A stretch of 64,000 nt of DNA, from NCBI GenBank assembly GCA_949752735.1, contig OX457036.1, positions 93,352,868-93,416,867 on the forward strand, in the 5' to 3' direction. Position numbers and translations under genes: made by a program. The notes under the pieces are model-generated. The model saw nothing but the letters and a program-made list of their open reading frames with translations, did no database searches and had not been told where the DNA came from. The DNA is from Lumbricus terrestris (Eukaryota; Annelida; Clitellata; Crassiclitellata; Lumbricidae). Numbering within the stretch: position 1 is the first letter of the stretch; each line of letters begins with the position of its first letter. Of this stretch, positions 31,882 through 41,794 are shown one piece after another.

Positions 31882-32269
31882 CATGAGGGGATGACCACAA
31901 GTTATTATTACAGAGGCAGAACTCAACTGTTTGGCAGGCACGCGCAAGGTGTACAACGTCGTACTGATAGTTTTTGCCAACGACATCTGCCGAATGAAGG
32001 GCTTTTTATAAGCAGTGTTGTGTCCATTACTAGGCCTATTGATTAAATAAAATAAAATAAAATAAAATACAGTTCAATTATACACTGCCACTAGCGGATT
32101 GGCTAAATAGAGTATAATAAAAATAATATCTATGCATAATCGAATGGCACAATCGATAATATTTAGGCCTAGGCCACATCATTTTCATAACACATTATTG
32201 AGACATAAAAACTAGGTCAAATCAATCCTTGACTTGACCCATTTATTATTATGTGTGTCACATTAAGCC
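31882..32269. other. Intergenic with an (AAAAT)n run
   Basis: AAATAAAATAAAATAAAATA at about 32046-32070 is a simple repeat, possibly a retrotransposon tail. Nothing else seen. Confidence 0.5.
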
Positions 32270-32632
32270 TTGGGATCGTGTCTTATGTCCGCTTCGCTGC
32301 TGCGGTTCGTTCGTTTGACGATCTGGCGAAAAATATTCGCAGAGGATTTACCCAAACGGCGAATCTTTTGCGTGCGACTGGAAAAGCACACGATGCACCG
32401 TGTAAACAATTCGTTAAAACGAGCGACGATCGAATATTAAATCAGTCCGAGTTCACCTATTTCGTCGAAGAAGCAAGTAGGGGAACCCGGAAGTAAGTCG
32501 ACACCGCTGCTGGGACCCAGCGAGCGATTGACTAGGGTGGGGTAGCTGGAGATTTACGCACTCTGTGCCTTGTGAAAGAGATACTTTGAAAAGTTATATT
32601 ATCGTTTCTTCGGCTGCTGGCCATTCCTTGAG
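32270..32632 (+). promoter_or_regulatory. CpG-rich block, candidate vav promoter and first exon
   Basis: The stretch 32275-32520 is unusually rich in CG dinucleotides compared with its surroundings. It carries an open frame of about 80 codons with no family resemblance. CCTTGAG|GTACGT at 32632 and GGAA|GTAAGT at 32492 are good donors. The next good acceptor before the vav ATG is at 36114. The link to vav is an inference. Confidence 0.4.
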
Positions 32633-33016
32633 GTACGTATTTTTTTAAATCTAGAAGAAAAAATAACGTGTAGAAGTGAATGGTAATCCGAGACTCGAGA
32701 GTTCTGCATTTGAATTTTGTGCGGATTTGTTGACTGTCTTATCGTTAGTATTCTGTACTATTGGACGAAAAAATCTTCCGCAAAACAGAAATAAAATTAT
32801 CTTGCAAGTTTGTCAGACTTCTTACGGACTTTGCTATAATATTTTCCGAGTATGTTGATTTTGCACTATCGTAATCGTAATCGTAATCTCGAAACTTCTA
32901 CAGCGCCCACAAAAGCCAAGTCGCGGGAACCAGCTTATTCACAGGCGCTCAATCAAAACAAAATCGATAGGCAGCGGGTCAAGTCCGGAGAGTCAGGCAG
33001 GCAGATAGATGGACGG

Positions 33017-35358
33017 CTAAGGTGGGTGATGTTTAGAGTTGAAGTGGCGGGGGATGTAAGGAGAAGAAGAATCAGGATAGGATTTTTGAAAGAGCAATGT
33101 TTTCAGTTTTGAGTGAAAGACCTGTGGGGAGATAGCGAGAGGTGGAGTTTTGGTGAGTTCGTATGATGGGTCGGAAGTTTGCCGAAGTGCTGGCGGAAGT
33201 TTGTTCCAGAGAGGTGGAACGGCAATGGCTATGGAGCGGTTTGCGAATTTCAGTGATGAAGTGATGGGAGGGCGAAGCAGTGTAATGGAGGATGAGGAGC
33301 GTGTTGAACGAGGTGGCTGGATGATGAACAACTGACGAAGGTAGAACGGCTGGGATGATTGAAGTGTATTGTAAGTGAGTGAGAGGACTTTGTATTCGAT
33401 GCGTTCAGGTATTTTGAGCCAGTGAAGTGATTTCAGGACAGGAGTGATGTGGTGACGTTTGGGGGTTTTCGTCACTGCACGGGCGAGGGCATTCTGGATA
33501 GCTTGGAGGCGGTTAATTTGGGTTATATCAATGTTTAGGAAGAGAGAGTTGCAGTAATCAAGTTTCGCATGAACTATGGATGTGGCTATTGTGGATGCAG
33601 TTTTAAAGTCAAGCATAGGTCGGATTCTGCGGAGATCTCGTATGTGCATGAAACAAGTGCGGGAAAGTTGGGTTATGTGGTCGGAGAAGCTAAGATGCTG
33701 GTCAAAGATTACACCTAGGTTTCGGACAGGAGAATTTGCGGAGAAAGTGTGGTTGGAAGAAGAGTCATTGTTGAAGGAAATAGAGGGATCAGGAATTTTC
33801 TTGAGTTGCTCTCTGAGGCCAATTAGTATAAATTCTGTCTTGGAGGGGTTAAGGCAGAGGAGATTTGAGGTCATCCAAGAGGTGATTTGGGTGACCACAG
33901 AGAGAAGATTATTTATGGAGTCAGAGAAGCTGCTTGGAGAGAAAGAGATGAATAATTGGGTGTCGTCAGCGTATAGATGATGGTCGACTGTGGATGCTTT
34001 TATGAGTGAACTGAGTGGAGTGGTGTAGAGGATGAACAAGAGGGGCCCGAGGACAGAACCTTGCGGAACACCACAGGTGAGGGGGCGTGATTGAGATGAT
34101 GTTTCAAGTGTTTTGACTGAGAAAGTGCGTGATGAGAGATAAGACTGAATCCAAAGGAGAGCAGTGTCGGTAAAGCCAAAGCAGGAAGACAGTCTTTGGA
34201 GTAGTATGTTATGGTCGATGGTGTCAAAGGCTGCAGAGACATCAAGGAGGCAAAGGCAGGAGACTTGTTGATGAGAGATGGCAGAGACAAGTTTATTGTA
34301 GAGTGAAGTGAGAAGTGTTTCGGTGGAGTGCTTTTTAGTAAAGCCGGACTGGTTTGGGTTAAGGAGTGAATTTGAAGTCAAGTAGTCATTGATGCGAGAG
34401 AGTACGACACGTTCTGTTAGTTTAGAGATGAATGAGAGGTTGGAAACAGGTCGATAATTAGAAAGGATTTCCTTATCAAGTGATGGTTTTTTTAGAAGTG
34501 GAGTTACCAAAGAATGTTTGAAGAGGAGGGGAAAGTTGCCAGTAGATAAGGAGAGGTTGATTATTTGTGTGATGATGGGGACAATGATAGATGCGCACTC
34601 TTTCAGTAGGGCGGTAGGTATAGGGTCGAGTTCGCACTGCTTGTTTGGGAGAGATTGTAATAAATTGGACACTTCAGACTCTGATGTTGGGCTAAAAGCA
34701 GATAGTGATGATTGAGGTGGGGAAGACGGAAGGTCGTGAGTGGAGGAGGGTGTATCTGCAGGTGAATCGATGGTAGATTTTGAGAGGAGTGATTGCAGAG
34801 AGAGACGGATAGTAGTTACTTTGCCAGAGAAGAACGAACAAAATGAGTCAGCGATTGAAGAAGATGGTAGAGAGTTTGGAAGTGGGCTAGAGGAATTCCG
34901 ATGTAGGAGTTGGTTTACCGTTTTCCAGAGAAGACGAGGATTACAAGATCGGGATTGAACTAGTGAGGAGTAAAACCTCTTCTTGGCCATTGCCAGAAGG
35001 TGATGGTATTTGTTTGTAGCAGCTTTTAGAGCAGAGAGGAGTTGAGGGTCATGGGTTCGTTTGTAAGTACGCTCAAGGCGTCGACGGAAAGATTTGAAGG
35101 CCTGGAGGTAGGAGTTATACCAAGGGTTGTTAGAGTGAGAACCAGATTTGGTAATAGTAGGAGCGTGTTTGTCGAGGATCATGGAGAGAGTGGTGTTGTA
35201 GGAGGACAGGAGGTCATCTAGAGAGGACGGAGGATTTAGGATGAGGTCTGAGGAGGCAAGATCGTGCTTGAAGGCTTCAATGTTTATGCGAGATGAGTGG
35301 TCGGGATAGAGGATTGGCCATCTGCTCTCATAGACTGAGGCTAAGAAATTGAAGATGT
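33017..35358 (-). CDS. LINE reverse transcriptase, intact RT part
   Basis: Blocks in order on the minus strand: SEVSNLLQSLPNKQCELDPI, NYRPVSNLSFISKLTERV, QSGFTKKHSTETLL, LLDVSAAFDTIDHNILL, GVPQGSVLGPLLF, LYADDTQLF (catalytic aspartates), NLGVIFDQHLSF and VPPLWNKLP. There is no stop or frameshift over about 780 residues. It copies LINE RNA into DNA at a nicked target. The amino end of the open frame that reaches 35506 comes from the inserted element and is not part of the original protein. Confidence 0.93.
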
Positions 35359-35835
35359 GGTAATCTATCGTTTTAACGGAATTAATTATTTTTCTCATTT
35401 CGGAAAACGGAATAGCGGAATAAATTATACGAAATTTTTGGGCAGCCGCAGCATCATTATTTTTCAACATTCCGGCTTCTACTTTGGCATAAATCATTAT
35501 CATCAATCAGGATTCCATTTAGTCAAGATTTCATTTAACCAATCCAGCTTCTATTTCAACAATAACAGTTTTTTATCAATTCAATTTCTATTTAAATAAC
35601 AATTATTTTTCACCAATCCAGCTCCGATTTCAGCAATAATGTTTTCGCAAATCCCACTTCTATTGCGTGAAAAATTATTTCATCAATCCGACTTTTATTT
35701 AGCAAGAATTCTTTTTGTCAATCCAACTTGTATGCCATCATCGCTATATCCCATGCAATGGCGAATAATTAATTCCACTAAAACGATAGTGGACAAAATG
35801 GCAAATAATTAATTCCGTTAAAGCGATAGATTACC
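35359..35835. mobile_element. 477-bp element with about 35-bp inverted ends
   Basis: GGTAATCTATCGTTTTAACG at the left and CGTTAAAGCGATAGATTACC at the right are inverted, and pairing continues with GAATTAATTATTT. Flanks GAAGATGT and AAAGATGT form a duplication with one mismatch. The interior is tandem CATCAATCCAGCTTCTAT-type units. It interrupts the LINE frame. No coding capacity; the superfamily is uncertain, perhaps hAT. Confidence 0.85.
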
Positions 35836-36155
35836 AAAGATGTCAGCTGTTTCTCTTATGATGATATTTAGCTCTTTATTGTAACTGGTTGACATTATGG
35901 CAGCTCTTGCAAAAAATAAACCAATTATACCTTTGCCAAAAGAAGTTTAATACGAGAATGTTATATGTCTTTGCATAGATGTTTCTATTATTTATTTCTT
36001 CTGTCCGCTATTGTATTGTATGTTTGCTAATAAATAATATTCTTCCGTACCTACTTGATATAATTTTATAATCTGTGCTTCATATTTTGACTTTTTGATC
36101 TTTTTCTGTTTCAGATTTAGAATACCGACTTAGTTGTTGTTCTGGCCTTAGAGTC

Positions 36156-36368
36156 ATGGCCTCCGATCCTTCGCTAAAGGTCTGTGTCGACTGGCTTGTC
36201 CGTTGTTCACTGTTGCCACGGGATCACTGGCTGGCCTCAGGGAACGCCCAGATGAGTGACCTTGCCCATCAGCTCAAGGATGGTGTCCTACTGTGTCATC
36301 TGCTCAATCGCATATTCCCTACAGCCATCGACCCAAAGGATTTCAGCCAAAGACCTCAAATGTCTCAG
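36156..36368 (+). CDS. vav: vav exon 1 (CH domain, first part)
   Basis: ATG 36156 lies 41 bases after a good acceptor (TTTCTGTTTCAG, 36114), so an upstream non-coding exon is expected. The exon reads ASDPSLKVCVDWLVRC, then LKDGVLLCHLLNRIFP and RPQMSQ, the standard N-terminus of Vav CH domains (LRDGVLLCQLLN…RPQMSQ). It ends in phase 0 at CAG|GTATTT. Confidence 0.96.
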
Positions 36369-37327
36369 GTATTTATCGAAGGTCTAAAATATCTTGGGCG
36401 TTTTGGTCTCAGCTTGTGATAATATTTACAAACATTTCATGCCAGGGATTGACAAATAACTTGGGATAGTGTAACTGGATTACGTACTTCTACAGCTCAT
36501 TCGGAAAGCTTTCCGTATTGTTGCATGCACTGGCTGGAAGTGTTCACCTTTCTTGAGAGCTGTGGCTTATCTCCTCCGTTTGTTGCTTCCACAATTTCCC
36601 GGTCATCTGAAGTCATTATTATGTCAGTGATCTGTGTCAGAGGGGACCCTTGGCAGTAGGCACAGGTATGGAGGTAGCACATTCCAGACCACAGGGTCTG
36701 GAACAGAGAAAGCACCATACATGGGTGACTCTAGTATTCTGGTCTTTGGGTCTTCCTAAATGTAGCCCAATGTTGCTTTTTATTGTGTTTATTGTTGTCC
36801 GCTGTTTGCACTGGGAACAATGAGCTGGTGGTTGTGGTTGTGACCATTGTTATCAGGTTTCACTTTGAGATACATATCACTGTGTAATGCAAACATGTAT
36901 CTGTTTACGATATCATCAATTGAAAACAAAGACTGAACCAGGTTCATTGTTAGACGCACTTAGTGTAGTTCGTATATGTGGTGCAGATAGTGGCTGAACA
37001 TTCAATGTTTGCTGTTCTTGTTTCCCTTTTGTCTGCTTTTCTCTTGATTATAATTATTGTTTAAACATCACGTTGAATTATCTGTACGGCTTATGCTTCT
37101 TTTTACTACTATATCGGTCACCACATTTACCAACATTTTATCTCTATCTCTCTGTCTGTCTCACTCTCTGTCTGTCTGTCTGTCTATGTGTGTGTATTTG
37201 CATATTTATGAAATTTCCCCTGGCTTTTTATGATTCTTCATTTTAATTGCTTTCAGAAACTTTGTTGGCTGCCATCACTTCCTGGTGCAGTTGTTAAAGG
37301 ATCAACATTGGATATTCAATGATTTAG

Positions 37328-37363
<36 letters not shown>

Positions 37364-37869
37364 AATTGTTGCATACTATTTTTTATTATTATGATAATAA
37401 TAATCTGATTTCACAAATAATGATAATGATGGATTTTTGCATCTCCGAATAATTTTTTCAACTACTAAGGATCTGAGATACCTTGGAAAAATAATAATGA
37501 TAATTGTTATAATAATAATGATTTCAACGTTGATGTCTCAGTATGCCATTATTTCATTTCAAAATTGTAAGGCTAATAATAAATTAATTATTTGTGGGGC
37601 GTGGTTGTGTAGTGGGTATGTTTGTCGCCTTGCATTTGAAAGGTTTGCAGGTTCGAATCCACCTCAAGTCGCCGCGTAGGGACCTTCGGCAACTCCTTCA
37701 CTTGCAATTGCTCAGCGCTTTGGCATGAAACTCTGATGCAGTGTCCGCTCTGTAGTCGGGAGCGCCTCTGAGTAGAAAGCTTGAATGGGCGCTATAACTT
37801 GTAAGTGTACATGCAAACAAACAAATTATAATTTAAGAAGATTAACTGGGTTGTATTTTTGCCTTGCAG
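36369..37869. other. vav intron 1: repeats only
   Basis: Contains a CR1/L2-like 3' UTR relic on the minus strand (about 36490-36730), (TCTG)n near 37150-37190 and ATA/ATT-rich microsatellite at 37327-37530. A SINE at 37594 is listed separately. Confidence 0.55.
37594..37815 (+). mobile_element. tRNA-derived SINE with L2-like tail
   Basis: GGGGCGTGGTTGTGTAGTGG resembles an A box and GGTTCGAATCC is an exact B box (37651-37661). The tail GGGAGCGCCTCTGAGTAG … GCGCTATAACTTG … CATGCAAACAAACAAA parallels the 3' end of the L2-like LINE at 20455-20545, in the same orientation. This is the usual layout of a SINE that borrows its partner LINE's tail. Confidence 0.8.
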
Positions 37870-37986
37870 TTTCTTTGCCTAAAGAACAGCCGTGCGTTCG
37901 TCCAGGCGTGCAAAACCGTTTTCAAAATAAGGGACGACGATTTATTTGATCCACACAGTCTCTACAATCCTGCAAGTTGCGGAAAG
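37870..37986 (+). CDS. vav: vav exon 2 (CH domain, middle)
   Basis: After TTGCCTTGCAG it reads FLCLKNSRAFVQACKTVF, DDDLFDPHSLYN and CGK, matching FLCLKNIRTFLSTC…LFEAFDLF…FGK of Vav1. Phase 0 at both ends. Confidence 0.96.
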
Positions 37987-38516
37987 GTAAAAGTACCGCA
38001 ACAGTATCTTTTTGACTGTAGCAATGGAAATTGCTTTCGAGAGGAAGTCAGACTATATAAGTATGTATTGTATATTTATATGACCATTTATAAGACGCTT
38101 TTCTGTCATCGTAAGCCATTCACAACTCGCTTCAATTGCGATCGACCCTGAGAGAGAAAAGACGTGATTTGAAATGAGAGAAAGACGAGGAAAGACTATG
38201 AGAGAGAAAGTCAGAGTGAACGGATTGTGGAAGTCCATTCCATGGGCTAACTCCTCATTTTTCCTTGACTTCTACGGTACTTCCACGCCAATTCTAAACT
38301 TCATCCGACATATTCATCTGTCTGTCTGCATGCCTCATCATCCATCGGCCATGACCTGAATCTGGACGTTACCTGCCTGCTACATGTGTTTTCACTGTGC
38401 ATGAGCTCATTCCCACAACTTAGCTCTTTTCGGTTGCTACAGAAGTCGACCATTGCGGCATCTGATTGTAATTTCACTCGCTGAATAAAAAAATTGTTTC
38501 TTTTAAGTCTGCTGTG

Positions 38517-38592
38517 CTTCATAGCATGGTGGTTAGCCCGTTGGTCTATCAATCAAGGCTTGTCGGGTCGAATCCTGCACCTCCGGAGAAAT
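38517..38592 (+). mobile_element. tRNA-like SINE head
   Basis: TAGCATGGTGGTTAGCCCG (A-box region) and GTCGGGTCGAATCC (B box) are spaced as in a tRNA gene. The ends CTTCA… and …CACCTCC do not pair as an acceptor stem, so a functional tRNA is unlikely. Confidence 0.55.
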
Positions 38593-38721
38593 TTGTGCAG
38601 TAACTAATTTCGGCTCCACCTTACCCCTAACCATTTCAGCTAAAAATTGTGCACTGTTGGTGGGAGGATGAGATGATGTGGGAGCTCACACGTGCAGAGG
38701 CTGAGAAAATGAAGTCGCTGG

Positions 38722-38840
38722 CACTTTATATCCATGGCCGCTTTATATCCATGGCCGCTTTATATCCATGGCCGCTTTATATCCATGGCCGCTTTATATC
38801 CATGGCCGCTTTATATCCATGGCCGCTTTATATCCATGAC
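38722..38840. repeat. 17-bp minisatellite, 7 copies
   Basis: Seven almost perfect copies of CTTTATATCCATGGCCG lie about 65 bases upstream of vav exon 3. Confidence 0.97.
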
Positions 38841-38904
38841 TGCCAGGGCAAGCTTAAGAGACTGCTAACGTGGATTTCTAAATGCAATTTAATTTTGCTT
38901 ACAG

Positions 38905-38963
38905 GTTTTGCACACTCTGTCTGTGCTTTCAAAAACGCCTTTGGCTCTGCGGACGGGCGTTAC
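38905..38963 (+). CDS. vav: vav exon 3 (end of CH domain)
   Basis: It reads VLHTLSVLSKTPLALRTGV, matching VIYTLSALSWTPIAQNRGI of Vav1. The acceptor is GCTTACAG and it ends in phase 2 at AC|GTAAGT. The correct frame is not the one with the longest open frame here. Confidence 0.95.
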
Positions 38964-40662
38964 GTAAGTATGATCGTTTCATACGTCATGTTATTCTAAT
39001 ATAATAGTCTGTTGATTTGTATGGCACCTTTATAGTATGTATGACATATTTAAAGTTAACAAAATTGGGTGAATCATGACACTGTTGAATATGCTCTTTT
39101 GTGAATTCTGTTATATATAAGAAAAGTGGATGACCTTCAACAGTGGGATTTCTTGTCCGTTCTAATTGATTTTTTCTCACTTGGGGTTTGAGACAGGTGC
39201 CTAATCTTCAGCCTCGCCATTTAAAAGCTCAGCATTGCTTTATGACTTCATGTTATGCCTCAATTGGTCATTGTAAAGTTGTGGCTAATATGACTTCCGG
39301 CATGCAGCCTATCAGGATGCTTCAGTCAAATATTAAGCTGTGGTAAAAAAAACGTAATCTGTTAGAGAAATTCAGTTGAAATGCCAAGGTTCAAAGAAAA
39401 GAGAAGTTGTGCTGTTTTGGTCAAAAGATTGAATGGGCTTCATAGAATTGGAGCCATGTAAAAATGGCAATGAACTATTTAGGTTATTTCTGTAACGCTC
39501 TAGTAAACATGTCCCTGATTACATTATGCCAGAATTTGTGATGTATCAAAGTGTGTTGTAAATTATTTGCATATGCTTGTACTGTATTGTATTTAAACAT
39601 TTGTAAAGCTCTCTAGTGGAGTGAAACATTCAGAGGCGCTCCCAGTGCGTGAGGCCCCGCGAGAAGAAGCAGAGAATAGAGAAGGTGGAAGAGAGAATGT
39701 CCTGGAATTTTGCAAAGAACAAGGCAAAAGCACATTCCAAAGTGAAGGACCAACTGAGGCAAATGATCGAGACTGAGCCGTATAGCAGTTCTAGAGTAAG
39801 GAAACAAGAGGTCAAGTCTGTTGGATGAACGAAGTGGACGGTTGGAGGAGGCTGAGTGAGGCTGAAATTTAGCATCGGCCAGATATTTGTGGCAAGATCC
39901 CTCTGAGTCTTGAGTATCAGAGTCATGCAAGTTGCTGAAATTATTCAGCTCTGCTTAAGAGAATTGCAATTGTAGTTTGTAACCTGACATATATTTATAA
40001 AATGCCACTTCAAGAAGAAACTCATCAGTAGTGTCCCAATCTGATCCAGCAAAATCTCTCTCGAATAAAAGAGCGTCTTGTGAAACAGGAAGGTACAAAC
40101 TGCGCTCGAGAAAGGTGAAATTGCATCTGGTGGGTCCGTCCAACATAGGCAAGGATCCTTGGCTGAGCCCTAGATATCTTCTCTACTTTATTGCTGGTAA
40201 AATGCGATCTCCTGAAGTCTGTTTCTGCTTCAAGGAAAGTATCCACTGCTGGTCCAACACAATGCTAAGTTGAGTACATGAGTAAAGAAGCAAGCGTCTT
40301 GAGACTAGGAACTGGCGGTGTTTGTCATTACATATTAATTCTCAGGAACGACAACAATTTTAGTGGGAAGCTATCACTCTCGTGTGCATGCTCTGGCAGA
40401 CAGTAAATCTGAGATTCTGGTCGTTATATTAATAATTTGCGATTGTTTGCCAAAGTCTAACTTACATTTGTTTTATCGGATTAAACACAGCAGTCATTTT
40501 TTCGGAAGTAGTAAATTCTAGAAATCAATTTACTAATTGCTGAACCACTGTACAACGTTGTTGAAACATAAAACTGGAGCAGCTGATATGACAGCTGAGA
40601 GGATATCTGATGATAAATTTGTGATATCGCTGAGTATAAGCTTTGCTGAATTTTTTTGATAG
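38964..40662. other. vav intron 3 with an L2-like LINE relic
   Basis: At about 39605-39930 the minus strand reads fragments of the L2 C-terminus (SSNRLDLLFPYSRTAI) and its 3' UTR. The rest has no supported feature. Confidence 0.6.
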
Positions 40663-40725
40663 ATCATTCAACCTCACAGACACGTACTACACCAACATGA
40701 AAGCATTCGACAAAGCCTTGGATGA
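40663..40725 (+). CDS. vav: vav exon 4 (start of acidic segment)
   Basis: One base completes the threonine codon from exon 3. The exon then reads SFNLTDTYYTNMKAFDKALD and ends in phase 2 at GA|GTGAGT. Sequence similarity to other Vav proteins is low here, as is usual for this linker. The call rests on good splice signals and matching phase, so it is less certain than its neighbours. Confidence 0.7.
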   Translation: MIQPHRHVLHQHESIRQSLG

Positions 40726-41631
40726 GTGAGTCTTCTTAACCTTCATTTCATTCATTGATGATTGATTGATTGATTGATTGATTGAAGATCTTGCTATAAT
40801 AATGGAAAAAGGGAAAGTAATTTTGATACTATGAATTGACATAATAGTACTTAGTTATAATGGCAATACTACTTTTCTGCTAATTCTACTATAATAAATA
40901 CATTCATTATTACTTCTTCTGCCAGTGCTACTGCGACCAATAATAATAATGATAATAATAGTATTAATAATAATAGCAGTAATTGTACATATTGTTTTGT
41001 ATCTGACCATTTATAAAGAAAGCGCTCCCAGTGCTTGCAACCCTGAGGGAAAAGGCCGGTTTTGAGACAAAAGAAAGATGGGGAAAGGCTTCCTTCCGAA
41101 ATAGCGAAATTGATGATTTATCATTGCTAACTGTTGATAATACTAACAGAGCATTGAACAAAAGGTGCTGGGGTTCTTTGCAATTATAGTTATTATTATT
41201 CTATGCTCGTAATCTCTCACAATTACATATCCTAGTGACCAGTACAGACTTTCCTTTTCCTTGAAAATCAGGTTATCAACTACTTTTGTCGTGCAGCCTT
41301 CAAGCATCAAATTTAAACAAATAATGCTGCAAAATCGAATAGTAATAATAATAGAAGAGTATATGCTGTATGCGTGGGTCTTCTTAAACAAATACTGCTA
41401 CAAAATCGAATAGTAATAATAATAGAAGAGTATAATATACTGTTTGCGTGGGGCCATTTTAAACAAATACTGCTACCAAATTGAATAGTAATAATCTTAG
41501 AAGAGTATATATGTTGTTTGCATGGGGCCTTTTTAAACAAATGCTGCTCCAAAATTGAGCACTAATAATAGCAGCGGAGTATCTGATGTTTGCCTGGCAT
41601 TGGATTTAAAATCTGGAGTCGCTGGTTGCAG
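40726..41631. other. vav intron 4: repeats only
   Basis: (TGAT)n at about 40757-40785 and a CR1/L2-like tail on the minus strand at about 41000-41110. A tandem array abutting exon 5 is listed separately. Confidence 0.55.
41310..41575. repeat. Tandem repeat of about 75 bp running up to vav exon 5
   Basis: Four units begin TTTAAACAAATACTGCT or a variant, continue with AATCGAATAGTAATAATA and AGAAGAGTAT, and end in TTTGCGTGGGGCC or a variant. The last, diverged unit reaches the coding side of exon 5. Confidence 0.85.
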
Positions 41632-41794
41632 TTACGTAGCGGAGGACGGCCTGGAAAACGAGGTCGGAGTGAGTGACTCCGACGAAGATGGCGATGATGC
41701 AGTTTACGAGAATCATACGAACCCCGAACCCGACCCTGATAAGAGCATTTATGATGACCTTTGCTCTATCCGTCAGTACCGGAGCGAGCAGCAG
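41632..41794 (+). CDS. vav: vav exon 5 (acidic regulatory segment)
   Basis: It reads YVAEDGLENEVGVSDSDEDG, then DDAVYENHTNPEP and DKSIYDDLCSIR. This is an acidic stretch with tyrosines in YEN and YDD contexts, the counterpart of the Vav segment whose phosphorylation relieves autoinhibition. I chose the acceptor GGTTGCAG at 41631 because it matches phase and lies outside the tandem array; 41572 and 41575 are also in phase. The end is uncertain: CAG|GTATAG (41794) is the better donor, but CA|GTACCG (41775) fits the phase of exon 6. Confidence 0.85.

Larger units (their letters stand above)
32866..35960 (-). mobile_element. CR1/L2-group LINE, split by an inverted-repeat element
   Basis: The 3' end (left) carries CGTAATCGTAATCGTAATCT as a short tandem tail. 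The reverse-transcriptase frame occupies 33017-35358. After the insertion at 35359-35835 the same frame continues at about 35844-35950, as shown by ETAD followed by IFNFLASVYES across the junction. The endonuclease and 5' UTR are missing, so it is 5' truncated. Truncated relatives are at 7686, 15600, 26977 and 47030. Confidence 0.88.
37987..38904. other. vav intron 2: repeats only
   Basis: A CR1/L2-like 3' fragment on the minus strand lies at about 38085-38270, with a second tRNA-like piece and a minisatellite listed separately. Confidence 0.5.

Noticed and set aside
37594..37677. Functional tRNA gene
   Set aside because: A and B boxes are present, but the ends do not form an acceptor stem and a LINE-like tail follows, so a SINE is the better call.
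38649..38999. 116-codon frame covering vav exon 3
   Set aside because: The frame runs through the 17-bp minisatellite. The real exon is read in another frame, shown by the match to Vav (VLHTLSVLSKTP).
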